Shown: positions 23,378 through 35,199 of the stretch, piece by piece | Position numbering within the stretch: the first letter of the stretch is position 1 | How the letters are laid out: each line of letters begins with the position of its first letter | Origin: Forficula auricularia | Taxonomy: Eukaryota > Arthropoda > Insecta > Dermaptera > Forficulidae | Length of the DNA stretch: 64,000 nucleotides | NCBI GenBank assembly: GCA_024734495.1 | Contig: JALMQS010000132.1 | Span: 1,868,789 to 1,932,788 of the forward strand | Direction of reading: 5' to 3' | Program-made: the position numbers and the translations under genes | The notes under the pieces: model-generated | Told to the model about the DNA's origin: nothing | What the model saw: the letters and a program-made list of their open reading frames with translations, nothing else | Databases searched by the model: none

Positions 23378-23693
23378 CAATAGAACCTCGTTTATCCGGA
23401 CTAACTGTGACCAAAGGCAAACAGGATAATCGAAAATCCGGATAATCCGGATATATTGGTTATAAAAACAAAACAAATTCTCAAATAAGCGAATTTGAAT
23501 TTATTGCTATAAAAAACATGTTTATATCAAAATTAAATAGAATTGTTTAAAAAAATAAATAAGTTAAATTTTTGGTGAAATTATAATTATGTACATTCTT
23601 GCTATCAGAACTAATTATTATCTATGCGAACATTTATTAAATAAAAATGTCTACAAATCCGATCCGAAGGTCCGAATAAATGAGCTTTTACTG
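23378..23693. mobile_element. pogo/Tigger-like MITE
   Basis: The left end CAATAGAACCTCGTTTATCC and the inverted right end CAGTAAAAGCTCATTTATTC are diverged forms of the CAGTRGAACCTCG-TTATCCGG ends typical of pogo/Tigger. TA precedes the left end; the right TA is lost. CCGGATAATCCGGATA repeats follow the left end. Confidence 0.7.
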
Positions 23694-24260
23694 TCATTAG
23701 GTTTCATGGTAACGCACTAATTAAGTAAATAAAACAATCAATTTTATTTTGTAATAGAATGTTGACACTTATATCAAAAATGCATCATATTCATACAAAC
23801 TCTTTTACAAAATTCTATTTCAATAGCTAAAACCATTTGAGAACTTCCAAAATAAAGATTATCTTTTATTCTGAATTTATGAGGAAGTTCTGAAGCTATA
23901 AATCCTAAGCAATTTAATTAGAAAACAGATATTTTAGTCCAGTACAAATTTTCCGTAACCTATCATTCTTGGGTTATCGTAGGTAACTGAATTCAGTCAA
24001 ACGGAAAAAATAATGCTTAAAAATTAATTTTTCCCATGTCAAAAAATATTTTATTGACTGATATCAGTAGAGGGCTTGCTTAAATAGAGGTGATCCAAGT
24101 TTCACACTTTGTAACAAACTATTAAAGCCTATTTTTAGAATTTAAAAACATTCTTGAATCAATTTAGGTAGAGTGGTATAGAATCTGATTCAATAACTTA
24201 AATTCAAAGATTTAAAATGAGAATTAAGAACAACTTTTTTCTGTAATTTTTTTATTTTTC

Positions 24261-24300
24261 AACCAACGTTTGGTAGACTTTGCCGACTTCTTCAGGGTTT
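24261..24300 (-). ncRNA. hammerhead-like ribozyme motif
   Basis: The minus strand reads AAACC, CTGAAGA, extra A, an imperfect stem II GTCGGC/GTCTAC (loop AAA), CAAA in place of GAAA, then CGTT and GGTTG. Stem I AACC/GGTT pairs. The G12-type base is changed, so it is probably inactive. Confidence 0.5.
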
Positions 24301-24308
24301 CAAATACA

Positions 24309-24562
24309 CCCATCCTTCGATTTAGATAGTAAATATGTTCCAGGAAAAAACGTGTAATTCAAAACCGTGTGCAAAACGAGCAGAGCATGCATATCATATA
24401 AAAATGGAGGATAGGTTCAACTTAATTCAAAACCGTGTAAATTGAAACAAGGGATATATAGAAAAATCAAACTGAAACCATGTGATGGGATAAGCGATCA
24501 TATTTAAAATCTGAACAGAAGCGAAACCGTGTTAAACAGATAACGTGTAAATCAAGGGATGG
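24309..24562. mobile_element. MITE with CCATCC(C/T)TTGATTTA ends
   Basis: The left end CCATCCTTCGATTTAGATAG and the inverted right end CCATCCCTTGATTTACACG match. The interior repeats AAAACCGTGT and AATTGAAAC several times. Tc1/mariner or pogo type is likely but unproven. Confidence 0.6.
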
Positions 24563-25511
24563 AAGTATATTGATAATTTTCTATGGATTCTCTAGAAACT
24601 CAGCGAGCTTCATTTTAATAGTTTGATCGGATTATTTATGGAAACAAAGTAATTGTATCTGAAGTGCTTATTTAGAATTGCAAAGTGTTAATTACCATAT
24701 TATATGTAATATGGTATTTATTTCAGATGAACTATATCGAGAGTGAAATTCTATGAATATTGTTCTTTCACTGAATTAGAATTCTATCTAATCAAAGTAG
24801 GGAGTGGGCCTATTTTAAATTGCATAATAATCTGCCGTCTCTTAATTGGTCTAATTTGATTGCTGATGTGGTGTTTATTAATCTTCCTATAAACTAAACA
24901 GCTTGAGGGTTTATGAAAAATTTAAATGAGCTAACATAATAAAATAATTAAAATGATGAGATTATTTATTTTTATTAGTGAAACTGTTTAGCTGGAATAC
25001 TATATGGACCGACACTTGAGTCAGATGGTAAAATAATTCTCTGTTTTTGTTTAGGCATCAAAAGACAACGCTAAGTTGAGTAGACATTAGAAAAAAAAAG
25101 TAGCGTCACCATTTGTCAAAACTTTACTTTTAGAAAGGACAAAATCCTTTAGAGACGGAATGTTATAACAGATATGGTTGTATAAATATATAATTATTTG
25201 AGAGTTTTTTACTCAAAAACTTTCAAAATCAAGTGACAGTTTTGTTAGAAAAATTTTATAATGATAATTTTTATTTTTATTTGAATAAATTAATAATAAT
25301 AATAATAAATCTCAGAGAATATAGAAAAGAGATTTCAATTTTTAAGTAAAAATTAAAAAAAAGTTTTATTTAAAGAATAGTTAATTTAAGCTTAAAAATA
25401 TTAATTAAACTGGATTAAAAATATAATTTTCAACTTAATATTTAATATCTGATTTATATTTTACTAGATACAATATAATTATAAAAACATATAATAATAT
25501 AACGTTGCATA
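24563..25511. other. A+T-rich unannotated stretch
   Basis: Nothing recognised. Confidence 0.5.
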
Positions 25512-25595
25512 ACTCGCATCCATAATAAATAACAATTAAAAGAGGAATAGTAGGGAATTGGACAAAAAATTAACAACTGAGTATTTATTAAATGA

Positions 25596-25635
25596 GTCAG
25601 ATGTTTTGTCGATTTATTTCGACTTCTTCAGTGGC
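25596..25635 (-). ncRNA. decayed hammerhead motif
   Basis: The minus strand reads GCCA, CTGAAGA, extra A, a perfect stem II GTCGA/TCGAC, AAAA in place of GAAA, CATC, TGAC. Compared with 60244-60283, it has one core change and one stem I mismatch. Confidence 0.55.
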
Positions 25636-25768
25636 CCATTTTATCATTCTTTGTCAAACAACAATTATTCCACTATGGGACATACATCTTTAATCTTTTT
25701 TTGTTTTTTTAACACATTCTTGGCTCCAATTACTCGACTAACTTGAACTTTCTCTCTTTTTTAACAAT

Positions 25769-26666
25769 TAATAAATGCAACAAATAAAATAATAATAACT
25801 TAAAAATCAAATCAAATACACTAAAAGATATAAAATAATTATCTTATTAAGTTACAAATAAACGACGAAATATTAACATGAAATCCCATTTTGAAGTCGG
25901 TGCCAAACAAACTATACCTTTAAGCGAACGTACCAGTAAAACGTACTAAGTAAGATCCGTCGAGTGCGATTCATAGAATGTATATGTTTGGCACCGACTT
26001 CAAAAAGTAATTTCATGTTAATATTTCGTCGTTTATTTGTAACTAAATTAGATAATATACCTTTTAGTGTATTTTATTTTATTTTTAAGTTATTATTATT
26101 TTTTTGTTGCATTTAAATTTTTTGAAGTCGGTTTTATTTTTATTTTTCTCTTTTTAGTGATGTTATTAATAGTGACTTAATATAATACCTTGCATGCATA
26201 TCGTAAGAGAAAGCGTCGGGCGAATGAATCAAAAAATGAATAGAAATAGAAATTCTCTCGAAACGTTTGCGGGTTTTAAATGAATGTTTTAAGATTTTTT
26301 ATAAAAGATTTATTTTATTATAATTTCGATTATTTGGTCATAAGAATTGGAGATTTACGTTATTTCGTCATTAATCATTTTTTCAGAACTTGACCAAATT
26401 AATAGGGGACCACCCCTAAGGTACTCTCTTTCCAATAAAAAAAGAATCATTAAAATCGGTTAATAAACAAAGAAGTTATGCACGAACAAACATATCAAAA
26501 AAATCCAATACCAATGAAAAAAAACGGGACCAATCGGAAGCTAGACTGAACCCAATGCAAAAAAATCATCAAAATCGGTTCACAATTGGATAGATATAAG
26601 GTAACATAGACACAAAAAAAAATTCAGTCGAATAGAGAACATCCTCCTTTTTTGAAGTCGGTTAAA
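25769..26666 (+). repeat. family D repeat, copy 1 (AACCGACTTC boxes)
   Basis: Contains TTTTGAAGTCGGT boxes in both orientations (about 25893, 25990, 26122, 26652). A foldback part (25845-26045) surrounds a CGACGGATCTTAC-type centre. The 3' part (26150-26658) is shared with 41115-41652 and ends CCTCCTTTTTTGAAGTCGGTT. Its 3' section has TTAAAATCGG(T)T and CATCAAAATCGGTT. A broken KRKRRANES-like frame is at about 26200. The class is not identified; a LINE 3' region or SINE is possible. Confidence 0.65.
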
Positions 26667-26865
26667 AAATCAAAAAAATTTTGAAGTGAAACTTCTTAGG
26701 GACGTTTCTGTTTTGAAATTTTTGTTACATTAAAGATAAACGACTCCATGGATGGGAAATAAGAGAGAGAGAGAAAGGAAGAATGTGTTAGTAATCTAGT
26801 TGAGTGTCAGCGCATGCGTGATATTGTGGAAATCTTTTGTTGCTTTTGCTATTGTGGAAGTACAA

Positions 26866-26886
26866 TAAATCGACAAAACCTCTGGC
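26866..26886 (+). ncRNA. 3' half of a hammerhead motif
   Basis: AATAAATCGACAAAACCTCTGG is the 3' half of the motif seen at 60244-60283. The CTGANGA half is deleted. Confidence 0.5.
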
Positions 26887-26942
26887 CGATTTAATGAAAA
26901 ACTCTGTTTTTAATTTTTTATCCAATTCCCTACTATTTCTCT

Positions 26943-27505
26943 AAACAGTGTTTCTAAACGTTCATAGACTCAAAACTTGTGATATATCTCTGAGTCTTGT
27001 TTTATTTATAGCTAATTCTGTTGAAAATATTATTATTATTAATTTAGTGTTCGATCCTTTTTGACCATTTTAGTCAGTATTTTATTATTCTTATTACGAG
27101 TGAATTTATGTTCGGGGTTCTAAAATTAAAACATCAAGCCCCGTGAATATTTTATTTTAAAGACTCCCGTTCTTTTCGCTGGATGCAAAAGTTATATCCA
27201 TATCATTAAAAATTTAAACGGAGTGTGTCGGATAAATGAAAACTTTAAATGTCGAAATTTATTATTTAATTTTTAAATTAATAAATTAAAATCAAATTTA
27301 AAATAGAAAAAAATAGTAGTGATAAACAACGTTCTTAGCATGTTCAAAAAAACAAATAATGTAAGCAAGCGCCCACAGATTCCCATACGAATTCAGAAAT
27401 TAAGCAAATGGTAGGGGTTAGTTCGTGGATGGATACAAACACTGAGGCCTGAAGAAATATTAACACCCTTCCCAAATCCAGTTATGTTCATTTAATTGAA
27501 ATTAA
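26943..27505. other. A+T-rich unannotated stretch
   Basis: Nothing recognised. Confidence 0.5.
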
Positions 27506-27592
27506 TTTAGACTTCAGGGGTCCCACTGAATATGTATACAAAATTTGGTTGAGTTTTGATTTTCATTTTCTGACCCTACCCCATAGCTACAG
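27506..27592 (+). mobile_element. fragment of family B Helentron-like element
   Basis: GGGGTCCCACTGA-TATGTATA, then CAAAATTTGGTTGAGTTT and TGACCCTAC, match one central unit of the element at 5206-5895. The ends are missing. Confidence 0.7.
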
Positions 27593-29340
27593 AGAGTTGT
27601 CAATTTAATTATATGTTTTTTTGTAGACCTTGTATCTATGTGACTACTCATTTTTTTCTATAAAAATCGTTAGAGCCGTTAATGAGAGATTTTGAGAAAA
27701 AAAATGTAAGTATTGAAACAAAGCACTTATAAAGCTGTGTTTGTGACTACTCATTTTTTTTTCAAAATCATTAGATAGCATTTTTTTGTTATCAAAATCA
27801 TTAGATAGCGTTATTAAGAGATTTTGAGAAAATAATAGATTTAAATAAGTTACTCAAAAAGTTGTGTTTTCTAAAATAAAGGTTAAATTTACATTATAAA
27901 TAGATTTATTTGATTGATATACCTAAAATATAATATTTTTCATTAAAAATTAATTTGAATAACAGACCGAAATAATTTCTATAATGGAAATTCATCCTTT
28001 ATTAGACTAGCTTTTCATTTACTAATGGGTTAATCGAAAATTTTTATATATTGATGATTAAATTAATGTCAAAAGTTTATCTTTCATTCTCAGTTTAAAT
28101 CTAATTTAAATTCCATAAAGTTTTTGTTACTGTTCTATTCTGGAACAGATTTAATATTATTAATTTATAAAATTGATATATAGATATTATTAATAAATTC
28201 CAATTTATGGTAATTTTGAAAAGAACTAAACCAACAATATTATATATTTAGCAAGGATAATGAATATAAAAAATTATTTTGATATTGGACATAATATCTA
28301 GATTTAAATGTTTTTAAATTGAATTCGAAAAATATCCGGAGTTGGTTTAAGATAAAAAAAAATACAATTGCCAGTGGGTTGAAATGTGTATTTCATTTTC
28401 CGAAGAGAAAAGATGAAGTGAATTAATCGGAAGGCTCTAGAGCCCTTTGGAAGCTGCGTCCCCTGCATTGCTGTTGTGATTGTGTCTGTGTGGACCAATA
28501 CCGAATACGGCCATATACTCTAATATATCATCGCCGAGTTTAAAAGAAGGGTGCGGTATGGGGAAGCCCCGTGCACTGCATTCTGATTCACCTTGGTCGT
28601 TCAGAAACGAAATCCCCGCTTGTGTGAATTATAGCCTCAATTTAATTGCATATTTTCAGTTTTTGCACCCTTTTTGTTTTATGCCTGGCAAATTAAGTGA
28701 TACAATACCATAATATTTAACTTAGATCATTATCCGGCTAGTAAAAAACAAATCTAGCTTGAACGCCTGGACAATATGCAACCCGCAAGCACATTTATTT
28801 TATAATCTCCAACAAGCGCTTAGAATATCTTAGGTTATCCATTTTTAATTAATATTAGGCGGTATTCGAGGTAGTAGTAAGAAGTATTTTTTTTATTTTC
28901 CAGAGAGGGAGGTGAGTTTTTTTTCGGAAAGGGTAGTGGCGGATTATTTAACCGAGGGCATCCATAAAAAAAACTTTTTCCTTCAATTTTTTTATCAAAA
29001 TCGTTAGAACCGTTTTTGAGAATACATTTTATTATATAGTTTAATATGAGGGCCGGTTATAATATATTATTACCACTTATTAAGTATATACCCAGAAACT
29101 TTTTTTCTAGGAAAGGAGTCAAAATTTATTTTTGAAAAAAACAAACAAAAAAAAAACAGTTATTTTTTAATAATTAATTTAAGTATATGTTAAAACAATA
29201 ATAGTAAATATAAATAAAATTTTACTATGAGTTTACCAAATTTCAACAATTTTCATCTTTTGAACTGAACGGGTTTTTAAAAATACGAAATTGCACAGAC
29301 AGTTTCTTTTTCCTGAGAGTAGAATAATTTTTTAAAAAAT
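27593..29340. other. mostly unannotated; less A+T-rich near 28430-28640
   Basis: Short frames on both strands near 28304-28713 carry no recognisable domain. The rest is A+T-rich. Confidence 0.4.
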
Positions 29341-29553
29341 TAAAGGAGATATTAAAAGAGTGTGTCTTCTGCTGGAAAAATAATTTTTTAATTTATTTAT
29401 TTATAACGAGGCTATAGTTTCGAGCGATTTGCCTTCTTCATCAGTCTATTACTATTGATTAACAGGAATTGATGTGTGAAAGTGTAAAAATAAATAAATT
29501 AAAAAATTTATTTTTCCAGCTGAAGACACACTCTTTTATTGTCCTCTTTAATT
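29341..29553. repeat. foldback element (family H, shorter copy)
   Basis: Arms 29341-29401 and 29491-29553 share AAAGAGTGTGTCTTC and TTATTTTTCCAGC-type sequence with 17391-17721. Only the left arm keeps the hammerhead region. Confidence 0.8.
29401..29456 (-). ncRNA. decayed hammerhead motif
   Basis: The minus strand reads CTGATGA, extra A, GAAGGC/TCGCTC with broken pairing, GAAAC, TATAGCC. The core bases are kept, but stem II is poor and the cleavage triplet is GCC instead of GTC. Confidence 0.5.
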
Positions 29554-29742
29554 TTTGTACAGTAAATGATTAGTTTTTATGTAGTTAGTGGTCGAATTTT
29601 GAAAAATCCCATTTACACTCACAATTAATTACACACAAATTAATTTTTTATGATAATGATTAATTGTGCAAAATTTGGCTCTGATCAAACAAAAAAAAAA
29701 ACGACAACTTTTCATTTTTTATAATATAGGTATAGGTATGTA

Positions 29743-29820
29743 TATAGGTCTGTATGGTTATTTACATCAAGCAGAGGGCAACCTCTTTGACTCTCTTTAT
29801 ATTTGTTCCAATTTATTTCT
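29743..29820 (+). repeat. dispersed short repeat (family F)
   Basis: GTTATTTACATCAAGCAGAG, then GGCAACCTCTTTGA, matches the unit at 3384-3487. It is cut short at the 3' side. Confidence 0.65.
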
Positions 29821-30169
29821 CTAAAAGATATTTATAGTAATAAATAATACAAAAAAAAAATGTATCGATTAAAGAGGAGGAACATTTACAAGGCAATTGA
29901 CATTCATAAGTTGTAGGTAGATAAAAGACATTTTAATTAATAGGCCTTATATTTACATAATTTAATATTTAATTATCAACTATTTCAAACACCATGATGG
30001 TATCCAATAAATTACAAAGGGAGCCAAGTAATAATACTGATGAAGGGCGGGGAATCAATTAAGCCATAACTCTTAATAACCATATATTGAAGTGGGAAGT
30101 ATTATATCAATTTAATTTAAACTTGCAGCTTTTCAAAGTAATATACAATGTTTAGGCACTTTAAGACTT

Positions 30170-30222
<53 letters not shown>

Positions 30223-30782
30223 AAACTGTATAGTAAATATTTCCGAAGCCATTATCAATATTACCTACATCGAATGATGTAGCGAGAATTAATAAAGTCT
30301 TTAGGTATTTTCATTATACATCGTACGAACTAAGAGATGTATGATATTTTTAATCAACAACGATTGAATAATGAAAATTGAACATTTGGGAAATCAAAAG
30401 TATTAAATTTTTATGGTGAAATTCTGTTTAATATTTTTTCCATTTATAAAAGTACATCTAAAACACACTGTACTGTTGTTTAGTAGTGCCGATTCAAATC
30501 CAGGTATGATGCTTACATGAAATTTATTGGTGAAAGAAAAAGAAAGATGTGTAAATATGATTGTTCTCCAACAGAATTGCTAAGACTATAAAAAATACAG
30601 TCTAAATAAGACATGAATAACCATTTTTTTCATTCGCAAAAATAGTGCCTTTCTAACGGGCGTTTGGTTAAACAGTGAACTGGACTAGAGAGGTAGCTCC
30701 TTGTAACTATGTGATGACACAGGAAAGATGTAATAAAACAGATATGCTGCTCTCTTCTCAATCCATCAATTTATAAGTAACC
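29821..30782. other. A+T-rich stretch with (AT)n
   Basis: Nothing coding was recognised. An (AT)n tract of about 48 bp lies at 30171-30219. Confidence 0.5.
30171..30219. repeat. (AT)n microsatellite
   Basis: About 24 AT units with one early interruption. Confidence 0.95.
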
Positions 30783-30935
30783 TAAATTAGATATTAGCTA
30801 AACAAATGCATTCGCCAACTCGATTATCCCTATGAATTCTAGAGATGAGGCTTCACCCCCCCCCCCCCCATCATTTTTTTTCGGACATATAAACTTCACT
30901 TTTTCAAAGTCACACATCCACAGGTCCAAAGGACA
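30783..30935 (+). pseudogene. LINE ORF2 3' fragment with poly(C) expansion
   Basis: AACAAATGCATTCGCCAACT, then CGATTATCCCTATGA and TCTAGAGA, match the LINE at 33460-33511. The parental CTTCCCCCGACC has become CTTCA plus 14 Cs. A weaker match (TTTTTCAAAGTCACACATCC) runs on to about 30935. Confidence 0.75.
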
Positions 30936-31396
30936 CCCAATCCAAGAAATTTATTGATTTATTTCTTTTTTCATGATACGTCTGTCATGGATTAGAGAGG
31001 TATCGCCTTTTAGGTTTAAAAATCATAATTTATCACTTTTATTGGTAAATTATCTAAAATGTGTTTAAATTAAAAAATTTCTCCGTGAAAAAATAAAAAT
31101 AAATTGTATATCTTTTTTTAAGCAAAATTCAATGGCTTTTGAGTTAAAACGAACAAAAATGCACTCACTTTTTATGACGTTACTTTTGTGGTACGTGTTC
31201 TTCTAAACGCTCCTTCAAGCCAATTTCAAATGAAAAAGTGCATAATATATAGGTATATTTTTCTATCATAATGCGTAAATATATTTGCACCCGCATAATC
31301 ATGACGTCCTTTCGAGGCAATTGATTTCACGACATTTTATTAGAATTTTATTACAGCTTTCAAATCTCTAATAATGCTTATCTATACTTATAATAA
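30936..31396. other. unannotated stretch before the LINE
   Basis: TCTATACTTATAATAA just before the LINE resembles the start of the Helitron-like sequence at 45124. Nothing else was recognised. Confidence 0.4.
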
Positions 31397-33610
31397 TCGA
31401 CATTCACATTCTCTATATCCGCCCCTCTGAATAAATCCGACCACTCCCTGATAAAAATTAATCTTCCTTTCAACTTGTCTAAGCATGAGAGCCAACAAAT
31501 AAATAAAAAAATATGGCTATTTAAGAGAGCCAACTTCGACGAGATGCGTAGCTTCTTTGGTCAATTCCCGTGGAATGACGCATTAAAAAATAAAAATGCT
31601 TCTGAATGTGCTCCCGTATTTGAAGATGTAATTCAGATGGGCATTGAACAGTGTGTTCCCTTTGTAAATGGGAAAAATTATTCAAAACCCTGGTTTAACA
31701 AGCGATGCGCCGAAGCTGTTCGTGAAAAAAATAAAGCATTCAAGGAATGGCTTTTCTGCCAGACGGACATCAAACGAATCGCTTTTTCAAAATCACGTAA
31801 CCATTGTAACAAAATTATTAATGAAACCAAGAAGTCTTTAGACGAAAAATGGGCTGACCGATTATCAGCATGCCCCGCTAATAAAAATCGATTCTGGCAT
31901 CTCACGAAGAAATTAACTACGAACTCCTCCAAATCTGCGTTTCCCCCCCCTTAATCTTCCCAGCGGCTCAATAGCCACTGACGCCCTCGCTAAAGCTGAA
32001 GCATTCGCTTCATTCTTCGCGACCAATGCCACCCTAGACGACAAGGGACTTGACCCCCCGCCCTATACCCCTAGCACCAATATTATGTCGGATATTAAAT
32101 TCAGAATTCCAAAAATATTAAAGGTAATAAAAAACCTAATTGTTGATTCAGCCGCTGGCCCAGACAACATTCCCACCAATATAATCAAAAATTGCGCGCC
32201 TGAACTTGCTCCTATTCTCTCAAAAATTTTCAAACTTTCTTATACCACTGGCTCATTTCCGGGGAGCTGGAAAACTGCAAGAATTCAACCAATAAAAAAA
32301 AAGGAGATTCTTCAAATGTAGCCAATTATTATAACTTCGGTTCTTTCTAAAATCATGGAAAAAATAATTAATGAGCAAGTTCTTCGCCATTTAGAATCTA
32401 ATAAACTAATCCATGATAGTCAATACGGCCTTAGACAATCTCGGTCCACCGGCGATATTTTAGCATATATAACTCATATGTGGAATAAAGCACTTGAGAC
32501 TGGTAAAGAGACTTTCGTAATAGGCTTAGACATTTCAAAGGCCTTCGATCAAGTCTGGCACAAAAATCTCCTTGCCAAATTACCTGTATTTGGCCTCCCC
32601 CCGAGCCTCTGCAAGTTGCTTGAGAGCTTTCTCTCAAACCGCTCTATTAAAGTCGAGGTTGACGGAATATCATCCTCGTCCTTTAATACTAATGCTGGAG
32701 TTCCTCAGGGCTCAGTCATCTCTCCGACGCTCTTTATTATCTATATTAATGACCTATTAAATCTGCCCTCCAATCCAATACATTGTTACGCTGACGATAG
32801 CACCCTCCACAACGCTCAATCCTTACTAGACAATCGCGCAAACATAGCCTCCTCAATAAGTTCAGACTTAAGCATGCTAAAAAAATGGGGATCTCACAAC
32901 TTGGTAAACTTTAATGCTGGCAAAACACAATGCTGCCTAATTTCTAGGCGCACAGATAGGAACCTTCCGGACATTTCATTTGATTCGAGCTCATTGGAAT
33001 TTCGTAATAAATATCATTGTTAGGTGTCACCTTAGGTTCTGACCTCTCTTGGAATGACCATATTATCTCAGTAGCAAAAGCAGCAGCATGTAAGCTTGGC
33101 TTTCTTTTCCGAACCAAACGATTTTTCACCCCCACTCAACTCCTTATATTATACAAGGCTCAAATTCGCCCCTGTCTTGAATATTGCTCGCATTTGTGGA
33201 GAGGGGCCCCCAAGTATTCTCTTAATACCCTAGACGCAATTCAGAGACGAGCTATCAGACTGATAGGCGATCCTACATTAACTGACACTCTCGACTCCCT
33301 AGCCCATCGTAGATCTGTCTCCGCCCTTTCCCTTTATTATAGATATTACCATGGATTTTGTTCTGACGAAATTAAATCGATAATCCCACCAAGGGCTTCA
33401 TTTGCGCGAAATACACGATTTTCTAAAACTCAACACCCCTACGCGCTTAAACTGGATACTATTCGAACAAACGAATTCGCCAATTCATTTATCCCTATGA
33501 CATCTAGAGACTGGAACTCTCTTCCCCCGACCGTCTTTCCAGCAACTTATAACCTTCAATCTTTCAAGACCAGCATCCAAAGATACCTTCGACTGCTACC
33601 CAATCACTAA
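31397..33610 (+). pseudogene. LINE ORF2: endonuclease end, reverse transcriptase, C-terminal domain
   Basis: The first frame (to 31954) starts inside the endonuclease: the conserved SDHSLIKI block is at about 31436-31459, followed by a linker ending PANKNRFWHLTKKL. A C-run at 31941-31948 shifts the frame. The next segment covers GPDNIPTNIIKN and the PIKKK block to 32321. Two more shifts, at an A-run near 32295-32303 and near 32330, lead to the RT palm (32355-33023). There, motif A is LDISKAFD (catalytic Asp at 32529), motif B is GVPQGSVISP and motif C is YADD (32787-32798). A last shift near 33015 opens 33017-33610, with LGVTLGSDLSWNDHI, a thumb-like region and the C-terminal IPMTSRDWNSLPPTVFP. 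The catalytic residues are kept, but at least four frame breaks make it dead. Confidence 0.9.
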
Positions 33611-33713
33611 ATCTCCCCTTATCTTCACGTTACAAGGGTCCACCACGGACTACAGAGGTTGTACCTTCTTGGTGCAACTTCTTCTTGTATCAGTATCATT
33701 ATAAAAAAAAAAA
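31397..33713 (+). mobile_element. 5'-truncated non-LTR retrotransposon (CR1/Jockey superfamily)
   Basis: Contains the end of the endonuclease domain, the reverse transcriptase and the conserved C-terminal region of one ORF2, then a 3' UTR of about 90 bp ending in an A-rich tail (33703-33720). ORF1 and most of the endonuclease are missing. Shorter 3' pieces of the same family lie at 7307-7622, 20140-20224 and 30783-30935, so the family has been active in this genome. The clade cannot be fixed by eye. Confidence 0.9.
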
Positions 33714-35127
33714 TAATAAACGGCTTTCGAGAAGATGACGATGTTTGTAATTTTAAAATTTTAGAAGTCACTAATAGTTGATGACAAATAAAATTTAGTA
33801 GCCTACTGGCCAGCAAGATGCCCCCCGAAATTACCTTTATAAAATTTAACAAAAATTTTAGTAAAACGAACTCTAGGATTAATGAATTATGCATTAATAA
33901 AATCTGTTTTTTTTTTTTTGTTTTTTTTTTTAGGTCAATATAGAATTCCGAAAAGACTCAAACAAAAACGTAGATTTTTTTGCATTTCCCCAAACAACAA
34001 AAAGTATTCTATTGAGAATAAACTGAGTTTAACTGAAAGTAAAAAGCTTTTAGACTCATTGGTTCAATCTATTAAATTTCAAGCACTTTAGAGTAAAAGC
34101 ATGCTTTTTGCTATTCATTTTGTTTGCATCCAAATATTTTAAATATATTTCATATGCGATCTCCAAGAAAAAGATGAGCCAATATAAATATCTCATAAAA
34201 ATTGAAATTTAATATCATTTTAGATTGTCCCAATCTACCTATGAATCTAACTAAAAGGCGTGTTTTGTTACTTATAGAAATTTTATTCATTGAAGCTAAG
34301 AAATTATATTTTAAATTATAATTAATAATAATAATAATAATGATGTAAAATTTAAATGACTTGGTGGGTACTGGATATGTTAATAATAATGATAAAATAA
34401 AGAATAGTAATAATGTTTCCATAAGTTTTTATAATTAAAGTTAAGGTGTTTGTGTTGATCTACAACTCCAATAGTTTCTAATAATAAGATACTTTGAATG
34501 AGACAGTTAGCTAAAGAATTTTAGCTAAAATTTGTAGTTTCTAAATCAAGATTTCGATTTAGAAAAATAAGAAAGTGAATAAGATTTATTTTGATTACAA
34601 AGTGGATTTTGTTATTTGGTTCAATAAAAACAATATAAATATTTTCAAGTATTTGAGTTGAAAATATCATCTGAATCTATCGAATAGGGAGTCTGGTGGA
34701 AAACTTTGAATATAAACTCAAGTAAAAAGTGAACGAGAATAGATAGCTTTAAATTTTCGAAAAGTGTTCAAGCAATATTTTAAACTAAACAAGAGATTGA
34801 CAATCTAGGTAAAAGCAACATGGGTATAGGGTCGTCTGTCAGTGTCAGAAGTTGAGAACGATCCTCCTGGGTTTTCCCAAAGGAGATTTAGTTGACCAGC
34901 TGGGAAGTTTATGAATTTCAAAAATTATAATACAATAATTCACTTAACATCTTATAAAATCAAACAAATTATTGTACATACATTATTTATATATTATAAA
35001 TTTCAGATGGATAACTAACACAATTTTATATTTTTATTGATAAGTTGTTTACGTATTTATTTATTTGCAGGTAGAAACTTTTATAATATTTTGGGAGTAT
35101 TTTACTTTTGGAACCGTTCTGGTAGAA
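33714..35127. other. A+T-rich unannotated stretch
   Basis: Nothing recognised beyond poly(T) at 33906-33931. Confidence 0.5.
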
Positions 35128-35199
35128 TTCAATAATGTATTGAAACATAAAGAGAAACAAAGAGGTTGTCCTCTGCTTGATGCAAATAAACATACATAC
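35128..35199 (-). repeat. dispersed short repeat (family F)
   Basis: AAAGAGAAACAAAGAGGTTG, then TCCTCTGCTTGATGCAAATA and AACATACATAC, is the complement of the family F consensus. It directly abuts the hAT-like element. Confidence 0.7.

Larger units (their letters stand above)
25512..26942. mobile_element. Penelope-like inverted arms enclosing another repeat
   Basis: The left arm (25512-25660, minus) and right arm (about 26855-26942, plus) are both copies of the unit at 60200-60365, pointing outward. They share TAGTAGGGAATTGGA, the hammerhead region and a CTTTGTCAAA tract. Family D sequence fills most of the 1.2 kb between. Whether D inserted into a palindromic Penelope-like unit or was captured is not settled. 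Confidence 0.55.

Noticed and set aside
26250..26280. CTCGAAACGTTTGCGG in family D (also at about 41258) as a hammerhead 3' half
   Set aside because: No CTGANGA or pairing stem lies upstream in either copy.
31678..31932. 84-codon minus-strand frame
   Set aside because: It lies opposite the LINE ORF2 coding frame and has no domain of its own.
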